From assembly GCA_964533705.1 (NCBI GenBank), contig CAZHMN010000014.1, forward strand, positions 1 through 45,198: a stretch of DNA of 45,198 nucleotides, in the 5' to 3' direction. This DNA comes from CAZHMN01 sp964533705. GTDB lineage: Bacteria; Electryoneota; B3-LCP. The position numbers were made by a program, and so were the translations under genes. The notes under the pieces were generated by a model. The model did not search any database, was not told where the DNA came from, and worked only from the letters and a program-made list of their open reading frames with translations. Shown here in pieces: positions 1-7,474 of this stretch. Each line of letters starts with the position of its first letter. The stretch's first letter is position 1.

Positions 1-50
1 TCAAGCCCCTACATAGCGAGTATTCCCACAGCAGAGCTGTGGGGCACCCG
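1..50. repeat. Direct repeat copy 1 with internal hairpin
   Basis: These 50 bases match 355-404 with a single difference (T versus C at position 21). The unit contains a perfect 8-bp inverted repeat, CCCACAGC-AGA-GCTGTGGG, at 25-43. The window edge probably truncates the element, because copy 2 begins inside a further palindrome that would lie to the left here. It resembles the short palindromic intergenic repeats common in bacterial genomes; I do not recognise the family. Confidence 0.9.
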
Positions 51-61
51 ACTCCTAACAA

Positions 62-90
62 AATATAACACATTTTCCATTCCCTGTCAA
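62..90 (-). promoter_or_regulatory. Sigma-70-type promoter firing leftward
   Basis: On the minus strand a perfect -35 TTGACA (85-90) is followed after exactly 17 bases by -10 TATATT (62-67). Transcription would start near base 55 and run off the left edge, through repeat copy 1. The gene it serves is outside the window. Box sequences and spacing match the promoters at 21731-21759 and 28211-28239. Confidence 0.6.
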
Positions 91-303
91 TCGTTTTTCT
101 TTTCAAAATGAAATTATTTTCAGGAGGCAAACAGGCTTCGCCCTTAAGGGCGGAAGCATGCCACCCGGTAGGGAAGGACGACCAGCAAGATCGCCAGGAA
201 TCACTTCGTTCCAATCCCGGCGGCAACGTCAGGGAGTTTATGGGCGTCAGATCACACCCTGGTGGGCAAGACCCTACGCAACGTGAACACCTCTAATTCG
301 TAG

Positions 304-362
304 GGGTTTGATTTATCAAACCCACGCTATTTCCCTTCAATAGGGCTTGATGAATCAAGCCC
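304..362. repeat. Pair of related short palindromes
   Basis: There are two perfect 9-bp inverted repeats with 2-base loops: GGGTTTGAT-TT-ATCAAACCC at 304-323 and GGGCTTGAT-GA-ATCAAGCCC at 343-362. They differ by a base change on one arm matched by its partner on the other, so the pairing is kept. The second merges directly into repeat copy 2. They look like units of one mobile or structural repeat family. Confidence 0.75.
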
Positions 363-404
363 CTACATAGCGAGCATTCCCACAGCAGAGCTGTGGGGCA
401 CCCG
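355..404. repeat. Direct repeat copy 2 with internal hairpin
   Basis: This is 49/50 identical to bases 1-50. Its internal 8-bp hairpin is at 379-397. The left end of this copy is shared with the palindrome at 343-362, so the full unit is probably palindrome, AT-rich linker, hairpin, then GCACCCG. Confidence 0.9.
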
Positions 405-558
405 CAAGTCGCACCCGTGACTTTAAATCGGGTCTAAGCCCTCGAATTTATTCGGGGGCTTGATGTGGCTGTCCATCAGTTTCATGCCCACAAAAAAAGC
501 AGAAGCACTGATAACGTTACCCGCTATAGCACACCTGCCTTATGAAAAGCTCACGATA

Positions 559-576
559 GCGGGGGCAAGCCCCCGC
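559..576 (-). repeat. GC-rich hairpin just past rplI
   Basis: A perfect 8-bp stem GCGGGGGC-AA-GCCCCCGC begins six bases beyond the rplI stop codon. On the minus strand it is followed by a mixed sequence with only a short TTTT, so it is a poor intrinsic terminator. It may still stop or protect the end of the rpsF-ssb-rpsR-rplI transcript. It also resembles the palindromic repeats nearby. Confidence 0.5.
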
Positions 577-581
577 GCTAC

Positions 582-1049
582 CTACTTTTTCTCTTCTTCC
601 TCTTCCTTGACCACCGACACCTGCAGGAGAGCATTCACGTCTTCGTGCAGGTGGACGCGCACTTGGTATGTGCCCAGCAGCCGGATCGGTTCGTCCAGAA
701 CGATCTTGCGGCGATCCAGCTCGATGCCCTGTTCGGCCAGCAGAGCAGCGATGTCCTGCGAGGTCACCGAACCGAAAAGCTTGCCTTCCTCGCCGGCCTT
801 GTGGCGGGCGATCACCGTGGTCTTGGCCAGAAGCTCGGCCAGTTCCTGGGCGCTTTTCTGCTTATGCACTTCCCTTTTCAGGCGCAAGCGATCTTCATCC
901 TGAAGCATTCTCTCGTATTTCGGCGTAGCCGGATAGACGATCCCTCTGGGAATCAGGAAGTTGCGGGCGTACCCGTCTTTCACCTCCAGGATGGCTCCGC
1001 TTTTACCCAGCGGATCGTAATCTTGTCTGAGGATAACTTTCATCGTCAT
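582..1049 (-). CDS. rplI: 50S ribosomal protein L9
   Basis: L9 is an elongated two-domain protein at the base of the L1 stalk that supports accurate reading-frame maintenance. The 155-residue product opens with the family signature MKVILRQDYDPLGK and continues with the GYARNFLIPRG motif, then a helical linker and a C-terminal RNA-binding domain. Length is normal apart from a short run of glutamates ending in KK. Start: ATG at 1049 has AAGGA five bases upstream; a second in-frame ATG at 1043 gives the more typical N-terminus but a longer spacing. It is the last gene of the rpsF-ssb-rpsR-rplI group. Confidence 0.97.
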   Translation of the reverse strand: MTMKVILRQDYDPLGKSGAILEVKDGYARNFLIPRGIVYPATPKYERMLQDEDRLRLKREVHKQKSAQELAELLAKTTVIARHKAGEEGKLFGSVTSQDIAALLAEQGIELDRRKIVLDEPIRLLGTYQVRVHLHEDVNALLQVSVVKEEEEEKK

Positions 1050-1142
1050 ACTGATCCTTACACTCCCTTGAATGGATCACCGAATCTAATTAGCTTATGG
1101 TTCCACGCTTTCCCGATAATCAATGCTCGGCTTCTCAACCGA

Positions 1143-1382
1143 CTACTGGGGAACTTCCTGGATATAGGGCAGCATCGCCAGGTGGCGGGCTCGCTTGATG
1201 GCGCGAACCAGCTGTTTCTGGTGTTTCACGCAGTTTCCCGATATGCGCCTGGGAATGATTTTGCCTCGTTCGGTGATGAAGCGTGAGAGGCGTCTGTCGT
1301 CCTTGTAGTCTATATAGATCGTGCCGCTTTCGCAGAACCGGCAGATGCGTTTCTTTAATCCATGAATGGTTGCGTTTCTCAT
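1143..1382 (-). CDS. rpsR: 30S ribosomal protein S18
   Basis: S18 pairs with S6 on the platform of the small subunit. The 79-residue product has the expected core (RRISGNCVKHQKQLVRAIKRAR). It also has a zinc-ribbon-like set, Cys14, Cys17, Cys51 and His54, so it is the metal-binding (C+) form. It lies between ssb and rplI in the classical order. A weak GGA sits seven bases before the ATG. It is probably co-transcribed with rpsF and ssb. Confidence 0.97.
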   Translation of the reverse strand: MRNATIHGLKKRICRFCESGTIYIDYKDDRRLSRFITERGKIIPRRISGNCVKHQKQLVRAIKRARHLAMLPYIQEVPQ

Positions 1383-1419
1383 TTTTCGTCCGGACTTTGT
1401 TAAATTTAGTTAAGGTATC

Positions 1420-1914
1420 TTAAATTTCTGTATTCCCGAAATCGAGGTTTGGCCCCTTCCGTGAAAGCGCGTCTGCACTCGTTTTTTCATCCACCTCAAT
1501 ATTATGGACTTCGCCTGGCTCGGTGAATTCCATTTCATCACCGAGGTTTCGCGAAGCCAGATCGCCTTTTTTGTTCAGGAATTGTATCCTGCGAGACTTA
1601 ATTTCGATGATATTGCGGCTGAAACCCTCTTCCGTTTTAAAGGTACGGCTCTGCAGTTCACCCTCCACCAGGATAGCCGAACCTTTCTTGAGATTCTGGT
1701 AGCAACTCTCGGCGAGTTTATACCAGGCAACGATTCCTATAATGCAGACGTCTTCTTTCCACTGCCCTGAATTGTCTCTAAACTTACGATTTGAGACGAT
1801 GGAGAAATTAGCAACAGGTACACCACCCGTTGTGGTATGTCGAAAGGTGGGATCCTTGACTAGATTGCCAGAGATAATGACACTATTGATATCCGGCATT
1901 CGGAGATCCGCCAT
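1420..1914 (-). CDS. ssb: Single-stranded DNA-binding protein
   Basis: This protein coats single-stranded DNA during replication, repair and recombination. The 164-residue product has a single OB fold (about residues 8-110): the family pattern NSVIISGNLVKDPTFRHT, then FSIVSNRKF and GSAILVEGELQSRTF. It lies between rpsF and rpsR, the standard place for ssb. The odd part is the C-terminus. The canonical acidic tip (usually DDDIPF) that docks partner proteins is absent; the chain ends PNLDFGNTEI. A second SSB may exist elsewhere, or partners may bind in another way. Confidence 0.95.
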   Translation of the reverse strand: MADLRMPDINSVIISGNLVKDPTFRHTTTGGVPVANFSIVSNRKFRDNSGQWKEDVCIIGIVAWYKLAESCYQNLKKGSAILVEGELQSRTFKTEEGFSRNIIEIKSRRIQFLNKKGDLASRNLGDEMEFTEPGEVHNIEVDEKTSADALSRKGPNLDFGNTEI

Positions 1915-1920
1915 GATCGA

Positions 1921-2403
1921 TTACTCCTTTTCGTCTGGTCCTACCTCATCTTCCCCCAGATCATCTTCGTTTTCATTGACATCTTTATCGACTTCGTCGG
2001 TTTCGTCTGCATTCACAGGTTGGACTTCTTCCACCGCGGGCGGGCGTTCTTTCTCGGCTCCGCGTAACGATTCCTGGGCGATCCGCTCTGACTCGAGCTT
2101 CATCAGCTTCAGAGTTTTCGCATCTCTGTGTAAAAGCAGGTAGCGCAAGACATGCGGAGAGAGCTTCAAATGCCGCTCGATTTGCGGGATGGTTTCGACA
2201 TTCGCTTTAAACTGGGTCATCAGGTAATGACCGTACTGCTGGTCACGAATGGCGTAAGCCAGCTTTTTCTTGCCCCACTTCTCAACGTTCAGGATCTCGA
2301 CGCCCGAAGTCTTCAGCAGGTCGAGAAACTTGTCAATCACCTCTTCCTGCCTTTCGGGGGCTAATTGGGCATCAATGATAAAGGTTAATTCGTAGGTCTT
2401 CAT
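1921..2403 (-). CDS. rpsF: 30S ribosomal protein S6, with acidic tail
   Basis: S6 binds S18 and the central domain of 16S rRNA. I start it at the ATG at 2403 (MKTYELTFIID), which has AAGGGAG just upstream; a longer frame reaching 2439 is not supported. The product is 160 residues. Residues 1-100 form the ferredoxin-like S6 fold, with the conserved WGKKKLAYAI and YGHY segments. Residues 115-160 are a low-complexity tail dominated by Asp and Glu. E. coli S6 also has glutamates at its end, but this tail is longer. It is the first gene of the rpsF-ssb-rpsR-rplI group. Confidence 0.96.
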   Translation of the reverse strand: MKTYELTFIIDAQLAPERQEEVIDKFLDLLKTSGVEILNVEKWGKKKLAYAIRDQQYGHYLMTQFKANVETIPQIERHLKLSPHVLRYLLLHRDAKTLKLMKLESERIAQESLRGAEKERPPAVEEVQPVNADETDEVDKDVNENEDDLGEDEVGPDEKE

Positions 2404-2515
2404 GATCTCCCTTCGGCCCTGTGCCCCATACCCGGACAAAGCGGGTAATGAGGAGGGAATTTTTTGTTTTTCTTGTTAAACTCTTTTTCTACTTCGGTTC
2501 ATAACTGCCCATTAT

Positions 2516-4705
2516 CTAAAGCAAAGGCGCTATCACGAGAGAAACAACGGACATGAGCTTGATCAGGATGTTCAAACTGGGTCCGGCGGTATCCTTGAAA
2601 GGATCGCCGACGGTATCCCCTACTACAGCCGCCTTGTGCGCGTCGGAACCCTTTCCGCCATGAGCGCCCGCCTCGATGTGTTTTTTGGCATTATCCCAGG
2701 CACCGCCGGCGTTAGCCATAAAGATGGCCATAAGTACTCCGGAAACCGTGACTCCGGCGAGCAAGCCACCCAGCGCCTGGGGTCCAAATGCGAATCCCAC
2801 AATGGGTGGCGCCATTACCGCCAACAAGCCCGGGGCGACCATCTTCTTGATTGCGGCGGCGGTAGAAATGGACACGCATTTGGCATGGTCGGCTTTGCCA
2901 CGACTGGCGTCTATAACTTTTCTATCCTCTTCAGTCCATTCACCTCGGCCCCTTACTTTCATGATTTCCAGAGCAGCTTTCAGTTCCGGGATCGTGGTAA
3001 ATTGACGACGGACTTCGACGATCATGTCCTTGGCAGCGCTGCCCACCGCCTTCATGGCAAAAGAACTGAAGAGGAAGGGTAGCATACCCCCCACGAACAT
3101 GCCGGCCATAACCAAGGGATTGAGGATATCGAGCGTGAAACCGGCTTTGATTCCCTGTGCCGCCATTTTGGCTTGTATAACAGTTGTAAAGGCCGAGAAC
3201 AGAGCCAGCGCCGTCAAGGCGGCGGAACCGATGGCGAATCCTTTGCCGATGGCGGCGGTTGTGTTGCCGACGGCATCGAGACGGTCGGTGCGTTTGCGGA
3301 CTTCCGGTGGTAACTCGCTCATCTCGGCGATACCGCCGGCATTATCCGCAACCGGCCCATAAGCGTCAACGGCCAACTGAATTCCCGTTGTCGAGAGCAT
3401 GCCCAAAGCAGCGATTGCAATTCCGTAAAGATTCGCTTGCCAGTAGGCGAGAACGATGGCGGCAGCAAGTGCAATCATGGGATAAGCAGTCGAGCGCATA
3501 CCCGTGGCCAAACCGGCAATAATGTTCGTCGCCGGGCCCGTCAGTGATTGTTCAGAGATGGCCTGAGCAGGGCCTTTATTTTCAGCCGTGTAAAATTCAG
3601 TGATGATACCGATGAACGTTCCTGCGATCAAACCAAATATCGTGGCCAGGAAGATGCCCGTGGGAGTTACGGTACCGCCTCCGGGGATAACGACATCCTG
3701 CTTGACCATGCCGTGGATGACAAAGTAGCTGATAATCACCATCAGGATGGCGGCACCGAATGTTCCGGTATTCAGAGCCGCCTGAGGATTGCCGCCTTCT
3801 TTGGTGCGCACGAAGAACGTCCCCATAATACTAACGAGGATACCAATACCGGCGATCACCAGGGGGAGATAGACGAGGCTCAAAGCTCCTTCCTGCCCGG
3901 CCGAACCGCTTCCGAATAGCCCCCACCAGGAGGCTCCGATAACCATGGATCCGATAATGGACCCCACGAAGCTTTCGAAGAGATCCGCTCCCATACCGGC
4001 TACGTCACCCACGTTGTCACCAACGTTATCAGCGATCGTGGCCGGATTGCGGGGATCATCTTCAGGAATACCGGCTTCCACCTTACCGACGAGGTCGGCA
4101 CCCACGTCAGCGGCCTTGGTGTAGATCCCCCCTCCCACGCGGGCGAAGAGAGCTATCGAAGAGGCTCCCAGCGAGAATCCGGAAAGAATCTGTAGAGTTC
4201 GCTTCAGGATCAACTCGTTTTCGAAGCCTCCAATGCCGCTGGAAAAATATAGAATTAAAAGCAAGCTGATGCCGAACACACCCAGACCGACAACGCTCAT
4301 ACCCATGACCGTTCCGCCGGAAAAGGCGACGACCAGGGCGTTGTTCAAACCCTTGCGTGCGGCATGTGCAGTGCGCACGTTCGCCAGAGTTGCCACGCGC
4401 ATGCCGAAGAAACCAGCGAGTCCGCTACATAGAGCGCCGACTACAAAGGATAACGCGATCCAGGGCGAAGACGTGGTGCTGCCCAAATTGGCGAAAACCA
4501 ATAAGAGCGCCACGATGATTACAAAAATAATCAGGACACGGTATTCCCGCCCCAGAAAGGCCATAGCTCCTTCACGGATGTATGTACCGATTTCCTGCAT
4601 GTATTCCGTGCCCGCTTCCCGAGATTTCACCCACTTGGCTTTCACAAAGGCAAAAATCAAAGCCAATGCACCCAGACAGATCGTGAGGATTAGTGTTCCA
4701 TTCAT
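2516..4705 (-). CDS. hppA: Membrane-bound ion-pumping pyrophosphatase
   Basis: This enzyme couples hydrolysis of cytoplasmic pyrophosphate to export of H+ or Na+ across the inner membrane. The 729-residue protein has about 16 hydrophobic segments. It has the catalytic acidic motifs: DDPRNPATIADNVGDNVGD near residue 217, a DNAGGIAEMS segment, and GDTVGDPFKDTAGPS near the end. Ala484 and Gly487 (GNTTAAIG) mark the K+-dependent subfamily; the K+-independent type has Lys and Thr there. Glu244 in DLFESFVGS is at the helix-6 position seen in Na+ pumps and in some H+ pumps, so the ion cannot be settled. GGAGG lies ten bases before the ATG. It sits between pth and rpsF. Confidence 0.96.
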   Translation of the reverse strand: MNGTLILTICLGALALIFAFVKAKWVKSREAGTEYMQEIGTYIREGAMAFLGREYRVLIIFVIIVALLLVFANLGSTTSSPWIALSFVVGALCSGLAGFFGMRVATLANVRTAHAARKGLNNALVVAFSGGTVMGMSVVGLGVFGISLLLILYFSSGIGGFENELILKRTLQILSGFSLGASSIALFARVGGGIYTKAADVGADLVGKVEAGIPEDDPRNPATIADNVGDNVGDVAGMGADLFESFVGSIIGSMVIGASWWGLFGSGSAGQEGALSLVYLPLVIAGIGILVSIMGTFFVRTKEGGNPQAALNTGTFGAAILMVIISYFVIHGMVKQDVVIPGGGTVTPTGIFLATIFGLIAGTFIGIITEFYTAENKGPAQAISEQSLTGPATNIIAGLATGMRSTAYPMIALAAAIVLAYWQANLYGIAIAALGMLSTTGIQLAVDAYGPVADNAGGIAEMSELPPEVRKRTDRLDAVGNTTAAIGKGFAIGSAALTALALFSAFTTVIQAKMAAQGIKAGFTLDILNPLVMAGMFVGGMLPFLFSSFAMKAVGSAAKDMIVEVRRQFTTIPELKAALEIMKVRGRGEWTEEDRKVIDASRGKADHAKCVSISTAAAIKKMVAPGLLAVMAPPIVGFAFGPQALGGLLAGVTVSGVLMAIFMANAGGAWDNAKKHIEAGAHGGKGSDAHKAAVVGDTVGDPFKDTAGPSLNILIKLMSVVSLVIAPLL

Positions 4706-4796
4706 GTTTTTACGACCTCCGCACCCCTTTCATAGAAATCCGAGGGTTTGTTTTTCTTGTTATTTTCTTCTTTATATCTGAATCAGTTATCATCTC

Positions 4797-5414
4797 TCAC
4801 TCTTGCTGTTCGTCATCCTTCAAAAAGTTGCTGTTGAATCTGTTCATGGCCGGTTCCAGGCCCTCAGCGAGTATGCAATCCACCGCTTCGCGGCAAATAG
4901 CCAGTAACTTCTCGACGTTCTCTCGTTGCACATCCGGAATTCTGGAGAGAACGTAATCTCTCAATTCCCCCGGCCAACCTTCAGTGTAAATTCCCAGACG
5001 GAGCCGCGGCACATATTCTGAATTCAAAAAGGCAATCACTGATGATAGACCTTTATGTCCACCATCAGAGCCCATTTTGCGGATTCGAATCGTGCCCAGT
5101 GGGAGAGCGACGTCATCGCAGATGATGAGCACGTTTTCCGGCGAAAGCTTCCGATACCTCATCATCTCGCTGATCGGGATGCCGGAGAGATTCATATAGG
5201 AAGTGGGTTTTAAGAAGGTGATAACACCGTGGGGTGAGTGATAATCCAGGTGGTAATAATCTCCGCGGCCCGGCTTGAAGGTAAGGCCTTTGTCCGTTGC
5301 CCAATAATCCAAAGCCAAGAACCCCAGATTATGCCAGGTCCACGCATATCTCGACCCGGGATTTCCCAGACCAGCAACCAGCAATATCGGGGGCTCATCC
5401 ACCATTCGTATCAA
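4797..5414 (-). CDS. pth: Peptidyl-tRNA hydrolase
   Basis: Pth releases peptides from tRNAs that drop off the ribosome. The 205-residue product shows the signature GLGNPGSRY, catalytic His28 in TWHNLGF (most homologues have TRHN), the YMNLSG asparagine, and the aspartate of ICDDVALPLG. DGGHKGL has Lys where Asn is usual in E. coli. The start is uncertain: TTG at 5414 has AGG six bases upstream, while ATG at 5405 lacks a nearby Shine-Dalgarno. It follows rplY by 15 bases, the common rplY-pth pairing. Confidence 0.95.
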   Translation of the reverse strand: MIRMVDEPPILLVAGLGNPGSRYAWTWHNLGFLALDYWATDKGLTFKPGRGDYYHLDYHSPHGVITFLKPTSYMNLSGIPISEMMRYRKLSPENVLIICDDVALPLGTIRIRKMGSDGGHKGLSSVIAFLNSEYVPRLRLGIYTEGWPGELRDYVLSRIPDVQRENVEKLLAICREAVDCILAEGLEPAMNRFNSNFLKDDEQQE

Positions 5415-5429
5415 ATAATACCTAAAACC

Positions 5430-6074
5430 CTACTCGCTCTCCTCTTCTTTTTCGCCTTCACCTTCGGCTTCGGCGGCTTCCTCTTCGGCTTCTTCTTCTT
5501 CAACCTCCTCTACGATTTCCTTCTCGACTCTCGGTGCCAGAACGGAAACAACCGTTTTATCGGGATCGTCGAGGACTTTAACGTTCTCAACTTCGATATC
5601 GTGCACGTGTAATGAGGATCCCACATCCAGTTCAGAGATGTCCAGAACAACTTTTTCGGGAATGTGTTTGGGCAGGCATTCAATATTCAGCGTGTGAACT
5701 GTATGCTGCAAGACTCCGCCTTGAGTCCGCACACCATAAGCGGATCCGGTCAATTCAATAGGAATCTTGACGGTTACTTTTTGTCCGCGGATAATTCCCA
5801 TCAAATCAATGTGGATGCTTTTCCCGGTAACGGGATGTTGTTGAAGGTCGCGCACCACGCACTCATATTCCTTGCCGTCATCCAACTTGAGGCGTATGAT
5901 GCTCGATTTTTTCTTTAAGATCAGTTTAAGTTCGTGGGCATTTAATTGTATTGGTTGGTTAATTTTTTTTCCCAAGTAGAAAACACCCGGGATCATGCCT
6001 TTGGCGCGCAGCTTATGAGCCGTCCCTTTTCCACTCCCTGATCTCAGTTGGGCATTTAAAGTAATCTCATCCAT
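5430..6074 (-). CDS. rplY: 50S ribosomal protein L25/TL5 (CTC family)
   Basis: This protein binds 5S rRNA and is often linked to general stress. The 214-residue product is the long CTC form. The N-terminal L25 beta-barrel (about residues 4-95) is followed by the TL5 C-terminal domain (about 96-180). The last 30 or so residues are almost pure Glu/Ala/Gly. It sits between prs and pth, a conserved arrangement. Confidence 0.95.
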   Translation of the reverse strand: MDEITLNAQLRSGSGKGTAHKLRAKGMIPGVFYLGKKINQPIQLNAHELKLILKKKSSIIRLKLDDGKEYECVVRDLQQHPVTGKSIHIDLMGIIRGQKVTVKIPIELTGSAYGVRTQGGVLQHTVHTLNIECLPKHIPEKVVLDISELDVGSSLHVHDIEVENVKVLDDPDKTVVSVLAPRVEKEIVEEVEEEEAEEEAAEAEGEGEKEEESE

Positions 6075-6088
6075 GTCGATGCCAATCT

Positions 6089-7021
6089 CTATCGTTGATT
6101 AACGAACAATGAACTAATTGATTCCTCATTAAAGATGCGACGAATTGATTCTCCGATCAGACTGGATGCCGTAAGAATGCGAATTTTATCGCTCTTTACG
6201 TTGGGTTTCATCGGTATCGTATCGGTTACCACGAACTCACAGATTGGTGATTTTTCGATCTTTTCGACTGCATTTCCGGAAAGGACGCCGTGCGTACAGC
6301 AAGCGTAGATATCTTTAGCTCCCAGTTTTTTGACCGCTTCAGCAGCCTGCGTCAGTGAGCCGCCGGTGTCAATCAGGTCATCCACCATGAGGACGTTTTT
6401 ACCTTTCACGTCGCCGATAACGTTCATCACTTCTGAGATGTTCTGGGAGGGGCGGCGTTTATCAACGACGGCCAAGCTGGCTCCCAGGAATTCAGAGTAT
6501 GCGCGGGCCCTTTTCATGGAACCGATGTCCGGCGCGACGATGGCCAAATCCGGGATTTCTTTGGCCTCGTAGAAATCAATAAAGATCGCTGAAGCGTAAA
6601 GATGGTCAAAAGGTATATTAAAGAATCCCTGGATCTGAGCGGCGTGGAGATCCATGGTCAACACCCGATCCGCTCCCGCTGTAGCTAAAAGATCGGCAAC
6701 AAGCTTGGCGGTGATAGCGACCCGGGGTCTGTCCTTTCGATCCTGGCGAGCGTACCCAAAATAGGGAATGACGGCTGTGATCCTCTTGGCCGAAGACCTC
6801 TTGGCGGCATCGAGCATAATCAGCAGCTCCATGAGGTGTTCGGCGGGAGGCTGCGTGGACTGAACCAGAAAGACGTCGCAACCCCGGATATTCTCGTTGT
6901 ACTTAAACCAGATCTCTCCGTCTGTGAAGTGCTTTAATTCGCTGTCACCCAGGCGGACACTCAAGTACGCAGCGATCTTTGCCGCCAGCTGGGGATTGGA
7001 AGAACCGGTAAAGATTTTCAC
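6089..7021 (-). CDS. prs: Ribose-phosphate pyrophosphokinase
   Basis: Prs makes PRPP from ribose 5-phosphate and ATP for nucleotide, histidine and tryptophan synthesis. The 310-residue product is of normal length. It has the N-terminal SSNPQLAAKIA and DGEIWFKYNENIRGCDVF segments, the catalytic flexible loop around YARQDRKDRPR, and the PRPP-binding loop VDDLIDTGGS. There is no obvious Shine-Dalgarno before the ATG. It lies downstream of tRNA-Gln and upstream of rplY, as in many bacteria. Confidence 0.97.
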   Translation of the reverse strand: MKIFTGSSNPQLAAKIAAYLSVRLGDSELKHFTDGEIWFKYNENIRGCDVFLVQSTQPPAEHLMELLIMLDAAKRSSAKRITAVIPYFGYARQDRKDRPRVAITAKLVADLLATAGADRVLTMDLHAAQIQGFFNIPFDHLYASAIFIDFYEAKEIPDLAIVAPDIGSMKRARAYSEFLGASLAVVDKRRPSQNISEVMNVIGDVKGKNVLMVDDLIDTGGSLTQAAEAVKKLGAKDIYACCTHGVLSGNAVEKIEKSPICEFVVTDTIPMKPNVKSDKIRILTASSLIGESIRRIFNEESISSLFVNQR

Positions 7022-7109
7022 GTTTTTCGGGGAAGTTAATTCACTTATTAAAGGTTCGGTTTAGTCCCCTAGTAATGAAATCCCTCTCATCTTGAGAGGC
7101 ACGGGTTCG

Positions 7110-7180
7110 CTGGGGCGGAAGGATTCGAACCTCCGATGCGGGGACCAAAACCCCGTGCCTTGCCACTTGGCTACGCCCCA
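7110..7180 (-). tRNA. tRNA-Gln (anticodon TTG)
   Basis: The minus-strand sequence folds as a cloverleaf. The acceptor stem is TGGGGCG pairing with CGCCCCA, the anticodon arm ends GGGG and CCCC around a TTTTGGT loop with anticodon TTG, and the T loop is GGTTCGAATCC. The T1-A72 pair and discriminator G73 are typical of glutamine tRNAs. CCA is not encoded. The 5' end directly abuts the spoVG stop codon (7181-7183), so the tRNA must be cut from a spoVG-prs mRNA or have a promoter inside spoVG. Confidence 0.95.
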
Positions 7181-7474
7181 CTATTCAACATGGGGATCAG
7201 GGGTCCCCTGCAGCTCCGGTTTTTCGACGACCCGGTTATACTTTTGTAATATAAGTTGTTCTAGCTTCTGACGGAAATCGTTGTTGATCGGATGGGCGAT
7301 ATCTTTGTAGGAACCGTCAGACAATTTACGGCTGGGCATGCAAACAAACAGCCCTTTGTTTCCTTGAATAACTTTCAGTCCACGCACGACGAAGACGTCA
7401 TCGAAAGTAATATTGACAAATGCCTTAAGTTTCTCTTCATCCCGCAGATTGACGTTGATTTCAGTGAGTTCCAT
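7181..7474 (-). CDS. spoVG: SpoVG family RNA-binding regulator
   Basis: SpoVG proteins are small nucleic-acid-binding regulators, first named in Bacillus sporulation but widespread in non-spore-formers. The 97-residue product has the conserved MELTEINVNLRDEEKLKAF start, the VVRGLKVIQGNKGLFVCMPSRK core and the DIAHPINNDFRQKLE segment. GGAGG lies five bases before the ATG. It is placed between ispE and tRNA-Gln/prs; the same neighbourhood occurs in many bacteria. Sporulation is not implied. Confidence 0.95.
   Translation of the reverse strand: MELTEINVNLRDEEKLKAFVNITFDDVFVVRGLKVIQGNKGLFVCMPSRKLSDGSYKDIAHPINNDFRQKLEQLILQKYNRVVEKPELQGTPDPHVE

Larger units (their letters stand above)
1..581. other. 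Non-coding left flank with hairpin repeats
   Basis: I see no credible gene in this stretch. It lies downstream of rplI on the minus strand. It holds two copies of a 50-bp repeat (1-50 and 355-404), a palindrome at 304-323, a second at 343-362 that runs into repeat copy 2, a leftward promoter at 62-90, and a GC-rich hairpin at 559-576. The short open frame at 108-296 has no family resemblance and crosses repeat-like sequence, so I do not call it. Confidence 0.7.

Noticed and set aside
108..296. 62-codon plus-strand frame in the left flank
   Set aside because: No family resemblance, basic low-information composition, lies among repeats, and no partner gene.
1..404. Repeats at the left end as a CRISPR array
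   Set aside because: Only two copies 354 bases apart, with hairpins and unlike spacer lengths, and no cas genes.
645..1286. Long plus-strand frame opposite rplI and rpsR
   Set aside because: It is antisense to two certain ribosomal genes and shows no recognisable domain.
7083..7099. Possible terminator between tRNA-Gln and prs
   Set aside because: The stem is only six base pairs and no T-run follows; prs is probably read through from upstream.
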